From NCBI GenBank assembly GCA_934754975.1, contig CAKVKI010000007.1, positions 1 through 26,299 of the forward strand: a stretch of 26,299 bases of DNA, written 5' to 3'. The notes beneath the pieces are model-generated. The model worked only from the letters and a program-made list of their open reading frames with translations, was not told the origin of the DNA and ran no database searches. A program made the translations under genes and the position numbers. Source of the DNA: an uncultured Alistipes sp. (GTDB lineage: Bacteria > Bacteroidota > Bacteroidia > Bacteroidales > Rikenellaceae). Below, one piece after another: positions 8,224 to 14,349 of this stretch. Within the stretch, counting starts at the first letter, position 1, and the number at the start of each line of letters is the position of its first letter.

Positions 8224-8680
8224 GATACGCCGCGCAGAGCCGTCGGACCTCACCCGGATTGTCCGCATCGAGCAGGAGAGCTTCGGCGCCGAGGCCTTCC
8301 CGCGGCGGCAGCTCGCTTACCTGAGCCGCCGGGCCAAAGGAGCCTTTTTCGTCGCGCTCAGCGCAGGGGAGATCGTCGGTTACATATCGCTGCTCGAACG
8401 GCCCCGCTTCGCCAACCTGCGCATCTATTCGGTTGCAGCGGCTCCCGAAGCGCGGGGGCTCGGCATCGGACAGGCCCTGCTGAACCGGGCCGTCGCCTAC
8501 GCCCGCGAACGAAACGCCCGCGAAATCACGCTCGAAGTCAGCGCCGCCAATGCACCGGCGCTGGCCTTGTACCGCAAAAACGGATTTGCCGTCCTTTCAC
8601 GCCTTCCGGGATACTATCACGACGGCGCGGACGGCTGGCGCATGAAACGCGTCCTGACAGCTCCGGAGACACGCCTGTAA
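8207..8680 (+). CDS. GNAT N-acetyltransferase, RimI-like
   Basis: This 157-residue protein is a single GNAT domain that transfers acetyl from acetyl-CoA to an amine. The acetyl-CoA pyrophosphate loop is clear in VAAAPEARGLGIGQALL, with RGLGIG at residues 83-88. The C-terminal NAPALALYRKNGFAVLSRLPGYY stretch is typical of RimI, which acetylates the N-terminus of ribosomal protein S18. Because it overlaps the upstream ATP-grasp gene by 17 bases and shares its transcript, a role with that ligase is at least as likely as ribosomal protein acetylation. I therefore give no gene symbol. The ATG at 8207 is well placed for translational coupling and precedes the conserved IEIRRAEPSDL start of the fold. 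The stop is followed by a strong terminator at 8756. Confidence 0.87.
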   Translation: MKTGIEIRRAEPSDLTRIVRIEQESFGAEAFPRRQLAYLSRRAKGAFFVALSAGEIVGYISLLERPRFANLRIYSVAAAPEARGLGIGQALLNRAVAYARERNAREITLEVSAANAPALALYRKNGFAVLSRLPGYYHDGADGWRMKRVLTAPETRL

Positions 8681-8755
8681 GCCCGGCATATCGCCTGCGT
8701 TCCCGGACGGACATCGTCGAATAAAACCCGATAACGCCTGGCACACGCTTAAAAC

Positions 8756-8790
8756 AAATCAGCCGCAGTCAGATACTGCGGCTGATTTTT
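8756..8790 (+). terminator. Rho-independent terminator of the ATP-grasp/GNAT unit
   Basis: AAATCAGCCGCAGT (8756-8769) and ACTGCGGCTGATTT (8775-8788) form a perfect 14-bp stem with a CAGAT loop, followed directly by T residues. The A-rich 5' flank could let it work on the other strand too. Confidence 0.9.
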
Positions 8791-8810
8791 CATAATCGGT
8801 CCGGATTGAA

Positions 8811-8960
8811 GCCGGCTTCCGACTCCCGACTCCCGACTCCCGGCTCCCCGGGTTCCGGGTTCTGGCACCCTCGGCTCTCATATCCCGGCTTCCAGTCCCC
8901 GGCTTCCCGGCTCTCCGCTTCTTCGACATCCCGGGGGCTCCGGCTCTCCGGCAAAGTCTT
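8811..8960. repeat. Degenerate GACTCCC/GGCTTCC heptamer array
   Basis: Three exact tandem copies of GACTCCC (8821-8841) continue as GGCTCCC and then as degenerate GGCTTCC, GGTTCC and GGCTCTC units to about 8960. The plus strand is pyrimidine-rich. It lies in a 496-bp gap between convergent genes; no convincing ORF covers it. Confidence 0.75.
8825..8849 (-). other. Potential G-quadruplex motif
   Basis: The plus strand reads CCC, 4 bases, CCC, 4 bases, CCC, 4 bases, CCCC. The minus strand therefore has four G-tracts of at least three with 4-base loops, fitting the G3N1-7 rule. It comes from the heptamer array. Confidence 0.5.
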
Positions 8961-9002
8961 TAGAAATCCGGTCCGACAGCCTGTCACAGCGGCCGCACAG
9001 AT

Positions 9003-9039
9003 AAAAAAAGCGGCAGACCGCGCCTCTTCGGTCTGCCGC
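9003..9039 (-). terminator. Rho-independent terminator for the surface lipoprotein gene
   Basis: On the minus strand, GCGGCAGACCG (9039-9029) pairs perfectly with CGGTCTGCCGC (9020-9010) over 11 bp with an 8-base loop. It is followed by seven T residues (A7 at 9003-9009 on the plus strand). It lies about 140 bases past the stop of the lipoprotein gene. Confidence 0.85.
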
Positions 9040-9106
9040 AAGCAGGAATGTTACTTGAAAGTGGGAGTTGTTAACCAAAAAACTTTGGGATGTGCCGTTC
9101 CTGCTT
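9040..9106 (-). other. Inverted repeat in the 3' untranslated region of the lipoprotein gene
   Basis: AAGCAGGAA (9040-9048) and TTCCTGCTT (9098-9106) are perfect 9-base inverted arms around a 49-base centre that holds a smaller CCAAA/TTTGG stem. It directly abuts the terminator and may form a larger 3' structure in the mRNA. Confidence 0.45.
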
Positions 9107-9130
9107 TTGGGGATTTAATTTCCCGCGCTC

Positions 9131-9158
9131 CCGGCACCGCCCTTCGGGGCGGCGCCGG
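9131..9158. other. GC-rich hairpin with UUCG tetraloop just after the lipoprotein stop
   Basis: CCGGCaCCGCCC (9131-9142), TTCG and GGGCGGcGCCGG (9147-9158) form an 11-pair stem with one A/C mismatch. The stable cUUCGg loop appears on the plus-strand transcript; the minus strand has CGAA. No T run follows on either side, so it is not a standard terminator. It may be a 3'-end stability element. Confidence 0.45.
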
Positions 9159-9176
9159 AGTCGGCGGAAAAGGGAG

Positions 9177-12100
9177 TTACTTCTTGATGACGACCGTAAT
9201 GACAGCGTCCTTTTCTCCGAGCCAGTAGGTGATCTTGGCAGGGATCGTCACGGTTACGTCTTTCTGCATTACAGAACCATCGTTCGTGTATTCCAGTTTA
9301 TTATCGTTAATCGTGAGACTCAGATTACCCGTGTTGGTCATCTTGGCCGCATCGAATACGATACCTGCAGTAGCTGCAGAACCACCCGTCATACCGAAGA
9401 CTACCTCGGGACCATAACTATTGACAGAGGTCTTCTTGATCTCGCCGTTGGCATTGATCCAGGCTGTTCCGTTGATATCGACCAGCGAGATACCTTTCAG
9501 CAGGTCTACCTCCAATTTGCCGTTGGGAACATACTGAGCTTCCTGTGCGGCAGCCTGAGCGAAGGTCTTGATCGGGTCATCGGCATGGATCGTGAAGTCT
9601 TTCGAAGCTACCGTTACCTTACTGTCGAGGATCAGTTTGGCCGTCATCACGATATCTTTCTCGGTTGTCGTGCCGTTCACCCAAGTTACAGTCGGCTCGG
9701 TAGCCATACCGCCAACCTCTGCATATACGCTGCCTGCAGGTGTACCGTCTACAGACTTCTGAATATACTGCTTCTCGATCATATTGCTTGCAGGCGAGAA
9801 GTAGAAGTAGTCCTTAACAGCGCCGTTGAGTTTTACACTCCACTTTTCAGAGGTAGTGTCGACTTCACCCTTGGTTCCGACGATACCGTCAGCGTTCACC
9901 CAAGTGTCGTTCGCAGTCAGCACATAGGTCGGCAGTTTCACGTTGTAGGTCATCGTAACCGTAACCTTCTGGCCATACCATGTCATCCATGTAGCGGTCT
10001 GTACGAATTTATCGCCGTTGGCTGTGATATCCGCTTTCTTCAGGTCGCCCGTCAGCGTCGAAGCGTTAGCAACCATCGCTGTTCCGTTAGAATCATTGAC
10101 AGTCAAACCGTCCGGATTTGTCTCATTGAAGAGTTTGGTCTCCGGAGCAACCACAGGAGCATTCGTTCCCGCGAAGATTGCGGCTGCAAATTCCGTATCG
10201 CTTGCGAAGCCTGCATTGCCAGCGGCCTTCCATGCGTCGTACACGGTCTTCCAAGCGCCGGTAATGGCCTTGTCCTCATAAGCGATCTCGACTGCGGGAT
10301 ACTCATACTTAACCTCAGCAGGAGCCTTGCCAAAGGCGATCGAGCCTTTCAGGACATAGTCTACATTTTGGTAGCTGTAGGTGTATGCGATGTCATAAGT
10401 CTTACCCCAAGCGTACTTCTTCATCGGAACATCGACCTTGACACCCTGTGCGATATCGTTTGCAAATGCCGCGAAGTTGAAATCAGCCTCACTAGAAGCA
10501 TCCTGGCCGTCAACCTTGATCGACTTGGCGGGAACTACGCCCATGATATCGGAAAGTTTGACACCGGCAGGAATCGAACCGGCTTCAACCGTCAGGGCGA
10601 TTTCGCCGAATTTGTCCGCGTCGATAACAGGCATTGCGGTATCAGCACCAGTGTCAGCGCCGATGCCGGTCTTTACAAAGTCATAAGTCCAATCTTTCGA
10701 AAGCTTAGCGAACGCCAGCGTTGCACCGGTCTCGTTCACGGGCTTGTAGTAAACAGTTCCCGAAACAGCTTCGGCAGCGGCATTGCCGGCAAATTTAGCT
10801 TTGATCGAGTAATCAAACTTTACATTGTTGCCAACGAGAGCATTCGTACCGTCAGCCTTGAACTGAGCCGAAGCATAGGCGGAACCCCAGGCTTTGTCGT
10901 CAACATTAACAATCGTAAAGTTTGCATCGGTGCTGGCGGGGTTACTGGTCGTCGTATACTTGTCGGCAACAATCGCTGCGCCGATCTTCGCCGAAGCGTC
11001 GGCAAGCGGCATATACTTCGTACCGCCGTCGATCGAAACCTGCAGTTCGAGACCCTTCAGGATTTCGCGCTTGCTGTCCGCTTTCTTCGTATTCCAAACG
11101 ACCTCGATATCTTCGTTTGCATATTTGTTGCCTTCGGCATCGAACAATGCGAACTCAAGAGTGATAGGAGCCTGGGCTTTCAGAACGCCTGCGAAGTTCG
11201 AAACGACGTCGTTGGAAACATTCGCATTCTCATTGACGGCAGCCTTCACCGCCAGTGCAACGGCGACAGCCGTGTTAGCAGCAGGATAGTTGGCGATCTG
11301 AGCCGATACGGCGAAAGTGCCGGCAGCGGCATCGACAACTTCTACGCCCGTGATAACAGCGGCGGGAGCGGCGGCACGGGTCTTAACCTCCTCGGTAACG
11401 AGCGAAAGGGCGCCAGCCTCATAGAGAGTGGCCATTTCGGCAGCCATCTTGGCAGGCGAAACGCGGAATTTCAGCACGACGCCACTGCCGGCTTCTTCAC
11501 CGTTGAAAGCATAATATTTCATCTCGGCGGTGCCGTCGGCATATTCCGGAACATACACCAGCGACTGAATCTGGGCGGCTAGGGCGGCTACGTCCTTTTC
11601 GAGTTTCTCAACCTTCGCTTTCAGGTCGCCGACAGCATCGCTGATCATCCCGGCGATTTTCTCGTTGATGAAGCCGCCTTCGTTTACAGCCTCACTGATG
11701 TAAGTCTTGATCTTTTCATCGTAAGCTTCAATTTCCTTTTGGATAGCTGAATCTACCTGGCTACTAGTGTAGTAAGCGGCAAGTTTCGTCGTGAAAGCCT
11801 CCTCAAGCGCGTTGCCGGCAGCCGTGATAGCAGCCTGCTTGGCAGCTTCGATGGCATCGTCGATCGCTTTGTCGGTAACGTACTTCTTCAGGCCCTGGGC
11901 CAGCTTGACGGCATCGGCAACCGAAGCGACCGTCGCATACGATCCGAGCGTCGTGGTAAGGAAATCTTTGGTGACATAATTGCCCTCGATAGCCTTGATG
12001 CGGTCCTCGAGCTGCTTTTTGGCAGTCTCCAGCGCAGCGATCTTCGCGGCATCGGCGGTAACGTCGCTCTTCAGCTCATTGATCAGACCTTCGAGACGCG

Positions 12101-12302
12101 TATCGGCAGCCTGCAGGTTGCCGACCGTCGTCTGCATGGAGCTGATCTGCTGCTCCATCGTCGCGATCTGACCCGTCGTCAACTCATCGAGGCGGTTGTT
12201 GATTTTGTCGATGTCGTCGTCGTAGTCTTTACAACCGACACCGGCTAACATTGTTCCCGTTAAGAACAGTGCAAGAAATTTTCTGAATAAGTTTTTTTTC
12301 AT
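9177..12302 (-). CDS. Large surface lipoprotein, DUF4988/PL29-N-type coiled-coil head with beta-rich body
   Basis: This 1041-residue protein begins with a lipoprotein signal: MKKNLFRKF, a hydrophobic core and a modified Cys at residue 24 (AGVGC; the lipobox is imperfect). The Cys is followed by KDYDDDIDKINNRLDEL, the start typical of Bacteroidales DUF4988/PL29 N-terminal domains. The acidic residues just after the Cys resemble the lipoprotein export signal of Bacteroidetes, so exposure on the cell surface is likely. Residues about 25-270 are heptad-like (IDKINNRLDEL, MEQQISSMQTTV, KVEKLEKDVAALAAQIQSL) and should form a coiled-coil stalk. The remainder is Ala/Val/Thr-rich and probably beta-sandwich repeats; I recognise no catalytic motif. 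An in-frame start 30 codons upstream is rejected because it would bury the signal peptide. It is AT-richer than its neighbours. It is transcribed away from the small XRE regulator and ends in its own terminator. Confidence 0.85.
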   Translation of the reverse strand: MKKNLFRKFLALFLTGTMLAGVGCKDYDDDIDKINNRLDELTTGQIATMEQQISSMQTTVGNLQAADTRLEGLINELKSDVTADAAKIAALETAKKQLEDRIKAIEGNYVTKDFLTTTLGSYATVASVADAVKLAQGLKKYVTDKAIDDAIEAAKQAAITAAGNALEEAFTTKLAAYYTSSQVDSAIQKEIEAYDEKIKTYISEAVNEGGFINEKIAGMISDAVGDLKAKVEKLEKDVAALAAQIQSLVYVPEYADGTAEMKYYAFNGEEAGSGVVLKFRVSPAKMAAEMATLYEAGALSLVTEEVKTRAAAPAAVITGVEVVDAAAGTFAVSAQIANYPAANTAVAVALAVKAAVNENANVSNDVVSNFAGVLKAQAPITLEFALFDAEGNKYANEDIEVVWNTKKADSKREILKGLELQVSIDGGTKYMPLADASAKIGAAIVADKYTTTSNPASTDANFTIVNVDDKAWGSAYASAQFKADGTNALVGNNVKFDYSIKAKFAGNAAAEAVSGTVYYKPVNETGATLAFAKLSKDWTYDFVKTGIGADTGADTAMPVIDADKFGEIALTVEAGSIPAGVKLSDIMGVVPAKSIKVDGQDASSEADFNFAAFANDIAQGVKVDVPMKKYAWGKTYDIAYTYSYQNVDYVLKGSIAFGKAPAEVKYEYPAVEIAYEDKAITGAWKTVYDAWKAAGNAGFASDTEFAAAIFAGTNAPVVAPETKLFNETNPDGLTVNDSNGTAMVANASTLTGDLKKADITANGDKFVQTATWMTWYGQKVTVTMTYNVKLPTYVLTANDTWVNADGIVGTKGEVDTTSEKWSVKLNGAVKDYFYFSPASNMIEKQYIQKSVDGTPAGSVYAEVGGMATEPTVTWVNGTTTEKDIVMTAKLILDSKVTVASKDFTIHADDPIKTFAQAAAQEAQYVPNGKLEVDLLKGISLVDINGTAWINANGEIKKTSVNSYGPEVVFGMTGGSAATAGIVFDAAKMTNTGNLSLTINDNKLEYTNDGSVMQKDVTVTIPAKITYWLGEKDAVITVVIKK

Positions 12303-12338
12303 AATAATGAAGAATTGAATTGGAATTGTTTTTTGTGT

Positions 12339-12357
12339 TGACGCATTAGTTATCAGT
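12339..12357. repeat. Direct repeat TGACGCATTAGTTATCAGT, copy 1
   Basis: This 19-base sequence is identical to 12473-12491. It continues into AGAGTGACGTAT, which resembles the sequence after the middle degenerate copy. Confidence 0.8.
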
Positions 12358-12433
12358 AGAGTGACGTATCTGTTCTTCGGCTGGGGGCACATTTTTTACA
12401 GAGCGACGCAGACTCTGCAGGCCATGTTGCACG

Positions 12434-12457
12434 TTAATTATCAATAAAGTGACGCAT
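12434..12457. repeat. Degenerate middle copy of the leader repeat
   Basis: TTAATTATCAAT followed by AAAGTGACGCAT matches 12346-12369 (TTAGTTATCAGT followed by AGAGTGACGTAT) at 20 of 24 positions. The offset between them is 88 bases. Confidence 0.65.
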
Positions 12458-12472
12458 TCTTTATTATTCGTG

Positions 12473-12491
12473 TGACGCATTAGTTATCAGT
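12473..12491. repeat. Direct repeat TGACGCATTAGTTATCAGT, copy 2
   Basis: Exact copy of 12339-12357, 134 bases away. GTGACGCAT itself also occurs at 12449 and, with one change, at 12361. Confidence 0.8.
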
Positions 12492-12509
12492 CCTATTGGA
12501 TAAATCATG

Positions 12510-12525
12510 GTATCATATATGATAC
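12510..12525. promoter_or_regulatory. Perfect 16-bp palindrome, candidate operator
   Basis: GTATCATATATGATAC is fully self-complementary and is flanked by CATG on both sides. It lies immediately downstream of the predicted transcription start of the lipoprotein gene and about 60 bases before the XRE regulator's start codon. This is a typical position for an operator read by the neighbouring regulator; binding is inferred only. Confidence 0.55.
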
Positions 12526-12530
12526 GCATG

Positions 12531-12558
12531 GTGCAAATATATATATAAAAATTTGCAC
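12531..12558. promoter_or_regulatory. Inverted repeat GTGCAAAT / ATTTGCAC around the promoter -7 box
   Basis: Perfect 8-base arms (12531-12538 and 12551-12558) are separated by 12 A/T bases. The arms overlap the lipoprotein promoter's -7 element and much of its spacer, so a bound regulator would block that promoter. Confidence 0.5.
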
Positions 12559-12564
12559 AACAAA
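12534..12564 (-). promoter_or_regulatory. Full Bacteroidetes promoter of the lipoprotein gene
   Basis: On the minus strand TTTG (12564-12561), a 19-base spacer and TATATTTG (12541-12534) match the Bacteroidetes consensus TTTG-N19-21-TAnnTTTG exactly. The predicted start is near 12527. This is the best promoter match in the window. Confidence 0.75.
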
Positions 12565-12585
12565 ATTTTTATCCAAATTTTTGAA

Positions 12586-12804
12586 ATGGGAGTTGTTTAT
12601 GAGGAGGAGGTTACCTATATCTCTTCCAGGATCAGAGAGTTGAGGAGGGAGAGGCGTCTGACGGTACAGGAACTCGCATACCGTTGCGACATGGAAAGAT
12701 CCAATTTGAGCCGTATCGAAGCCGGACGCACCAACCTTACGGTCAAAACGATGTGTATTATTTGTAACGCACTGAATGTTAGTCTACGCGATGTCATTCG
12801 GTAA
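12586..12804 (+). CDS. Small XRE-family helix-turn-helix regulator
   Basis: This 72-residue protein is little more than one Cro/C1-type DNA-binding domain. ISSRIRELRRERRLTVQELAYRCDMERSNLSRIEAGRTNLTVKTMCIICNALNVSLRDVI covers five helices, with QELAYRC and ERSNLSRIE as the turn-forming pair. No sensor or dimerisation domain is present. I chose the ATG at 12586; an upstream in-frame TTG at 12553 is possible but falls in the inverted repeat and lipoprotein promoter. The gene is divergent from the surface lipoprotein and close to two palindromic elements, so control of itself, the lipoprotein, or both is likely. Similar small regulators occur on mobile elements of Bacteroidales, but no integrase or transfer gene is nearby. 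Confidence 0.8.
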   Translation: MGVVYEEEVTYISSRIRELRRERRLTVQELAYRCDMERSNLSRIEAGRTNLTVKTMCIICNALNVSLRDVIR

Positions 12805-12883
12805 TTGGGATATACCTATATTTATTATATCCTGCCTCGTTGTACGAAGAGTTCTTTTTTTAGGCTGTTTCGGTAAATTGTCG

Positions 12884-12891
12884 TATATTTA
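12884..12891 (+). promoter_or_regulatory. Probable -7 box for the cvpA-rsgA-trmH operon
   Basis: TATATTTA matches the TAnnTTTG consensus at seven of eight positions. A T-rich stretch (12854-12861) lies about 22 bases upstream as a weak -33. The predicted leader is about 25 bases to the GTG at 12922. Confidence 0.45.
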
Positions 12892-12921
12892 CCAACCGAA
12901 CGAAACAAGAACCCGCTGTTT

Positions 12922-13425
12922 GTGAACACAATCGATTTGATCGTCTGCCTCATTCTGGTACTGGCCGTGTGGAACGGCTGGCGCCAGGGCTTTGTCGTGC
13001 AGATATGTTCGCTGGCCGGCATTGTGGCAGGTATCTGGATAGCTTCACGTTACGGCGCTTATGTGGGGGCGTGGCTGAAGTTGGACGAGACTGTCTCCGC
13101 AGCCGGCGGATTCGTCGTGGTCCTGCTGGCCGTAATCCTGCTGGTGGCCGTAGCCGCACGGGTGGTACGCAAGTTGTTTCACTTCGCCGGGTTCGGGATT
13201 CCCGACATCGTGCTGGGCGTCGCAGTGTCGGTGCTGAAATACATGCTGGTCCTGAGCGTGCTGTTCTCGGCGTTCGATTCGCTCAACGAGGATTACACGC
13301 TCGTCGGTCCGCAGACGATCGAGAAATCGAAAAGCTATAAACCTGTCATGCGCCTGTCCGAAGCCGTTTTTCCCTTTCTGGAATGGGTCGGCGAACAAGT
13401 GCCGCAGGAACAAAACGAGGATTAG
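12922..13425 (+). CDS. CvpA family inner-membrane protein
   Basis: This 167-residue protein has the CvpA pattern: NTIDLIVCLILVLAVWNGWRQGF at the start and four hydrophobic segments (about residues 4-18, 24-41, 62-85 and 95-118), then a short polar C-terminal tail. CvpA proteins are needed for colicin V production in E. coli and affect envelope integrity, but their molecular action is not settled. The start codon is GTG; no ATG in this frame would keep the conserved N-terminus. It is the first gene of a four-gene chain: rsgA starts three bases after its stop. It may therefore be translated together with the ribosome-assembly gene, although a functional link is not evident. Confidence 0.82.
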   Translation: MNTIDLIVCLILVLAVWNGWRQGFVVQICSLAGIVAGIWIASRYGAYVGAWLKLDETVSAAGGFVVVLLAVILLVAVAARVVRKLFHFAGFGIPDIVLGVAVSVLKYMLVLSVLFSAFDSLNEDYTLVGPQTIEKSKSYKPVMRLSEAVFPFLEWVGEQVPQEQNED

Positions 13426-13428
13426 CCG

Positions 13429-14349
13429 ATGGAAAAACGATTCACCGGGACAGTGGTGCGCGCCACCGGAAGCTGGTACGACGTCCTGCACGACGGCGAG
13501 GTCGTCCGCTGCCGTATCCGGGGCCGGCTGCGGCTGCGCGGCGTACGTTCGACCAATCCGGTCGTGGTGGGCGACGAAGTGGTCTGCGAAGCCGACGAAG
13601 GGGACGATTACGTCATCTGCGACATTTGTCCCCGCCGCAACTACGTTATACGCCGGGCTTCGAATCTCTCGAAAGAATCGCATATCATCGCGGCGAACAT
13701 CGATCAGGCTCTGCTGATGGCGACGCTGCGATCGCCCGAAACCGCTACGGAATTCGTAGACCGTTTTCTGGTGACCTGCGAAGCCTATAAGGTGCCCGTT
13801 ACGATCCTGCTCTCGAAGATCGACCTACAGGACCCGGAAGCGGTCGCCGACTTTCATGCCGTGTACGAAGGCGCCGGATACCGCGTCATGGAGGTTTCCT
13901 CCGCCACAGGCGAGGGCGTCGGTGCGGTACACGACCTGCTCAAAGGGCGCACAACCCTCATCTCGGGCAACTCGGGCGTCGGGAAATCGACGCTCATCCA
14001 CGCCATAGACCCATCGCTGGACATCCGCACGGGCGAAATCTCCGGAAGTCACCACAAAGGGCGGCACACGACGACCTTTTCGACGATGTACCCGCTGGCC
14101 GAAGGCGGCGCGGTGATCGACACGCCGGGCATCAAGGGCTTCGGACTGATCGACATCGACGATGCCGAACTCTGGCACTATTTTCCCGAAATGATGCGCA
14201 CGGCCCCCGACTGCCGGTTTTACAACTGCACCCACACCCACGAACCGGGCTGTGCGGTGGTCAGTGCCGTCGAACGCGGCCAGATCGCCTATCCCCGCTA
14301 CGAAAGCTACCTCAAAATTCTCGATGAAGATGAAAAATACCGCAAATAA
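13429..14349 (+). CDS. rsgA: Ribosome small-subunit GTPase RsgA
   Basis: This 306-residue protein is a circularly permuted GTPase that helps mature the 30S subunit and checks its decoding centre. The order of motifs shows the permutation: an N-terminal OB domain (about residues 5-70), then G4-like SKID (129-132), the P-loop GNSGVGKST (180-188), the G2 region GRHTTT (211-216) and G3 DTPG (231-234). The C-terminal zinc knuckle is complete, with Cys262, Cys267, His269 and Cys275 in the CRFYNCTHTHEPGC stretch. G4 has Ser in place of the usual Asn/Thr. Length and layout match E. coli YjeQ/RsgA without its long N-terminal extension. Its end overlaps the start of the trmH-type gene by about 20 bases, consistent with coupled translation of two ribosome/tRNA-related genes. 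Confidence 0.95.
   Translation: MEKRFTGTVVRATGSWYDVLHDGEVVRCRIRGRLRLRGVRSTNPVVVGDEVVCEADEGDDYVICDICPRRNYVIRRASNLSKESHIIAANIDQALLMATLRSPETATEFVDRFLVTCEAYKVPVTILLSKIDLQDPEAVADFHAVYEGAGYRVMEVSSATGEGVGAVHDLLKGRTTLISGNSGVGKSTLIHAIDPSLDIRTGEISGSHHKGRHTTTFSTMYPLAEGGAVIDTPGIKGFGLIDIDDAELWHYFPEMMRTAPDCRFYNCTHTHEPGCAVVSAVERGQIAYPRYESYLKILDEDEKYRK

Larger units (their letters stand above)
12303..12527 (-). promoter_or_regulatory. Long (about 225-nt) 5' leader of the lipoprotein gene
   Basis: The leader length follows from the predicted start site near 12527. The leader contains direct repeats and, at its very 5' end, a palindrome able to form a hairpin. No conserved riboswitch is recognised. A stretch of eight T residues on the plus strand at 12292-12299 lies just inside the coding start. 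Confidence 0.45.

Noticed and set aside
6691..8268. A 525-codon minus-strand frame opposite the ATP-grasp gene
   Set aside because: Mirror frame created by GC-rich third positions; the plus-strand product has clear ATP-grasp motifs and the mirror product has none.
8811..8960. The heptamer array as a CRISPR array
   Set aside because: Units are only 7-8 bases and tandem without unique spacers; no cas genes are present.
8806..9228. A 140-codon plus-strand frame over the heptamer array
   Set aside because: Its first part is simply the translated GACTCCC repeat (Ser/Pro/Arg/Leu) and it runs across a terminator and into the antisense of the lipoprotein gene.
9090..11582. An 830-codon open frame on the plus strand opposite the surface lipoprotein gene
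   Set aside because: It is antisense to a well-supported lipoprotein with signal peptide, promoter and terminator. Its product is Arg/Cys/Asp/Val-rich with no recognisable domain. It arises from the codon composition of the real gene.
12303..12392. Thirty-codon N-terminal extension of the surface lipoprotein
   Set aside because: It would place polar residues ahead of the signal peptide and overlaps the leader repeats; the start at 12302 gives a normal lipoprotein signal.
12808..12832. A/T-rich hairpin GGATATA / TATATCC after the XRE gene as a terminator
   Set aside because: Only seven mostly A-T pairs, an 11-base loop and no T run follow; too weak to call.
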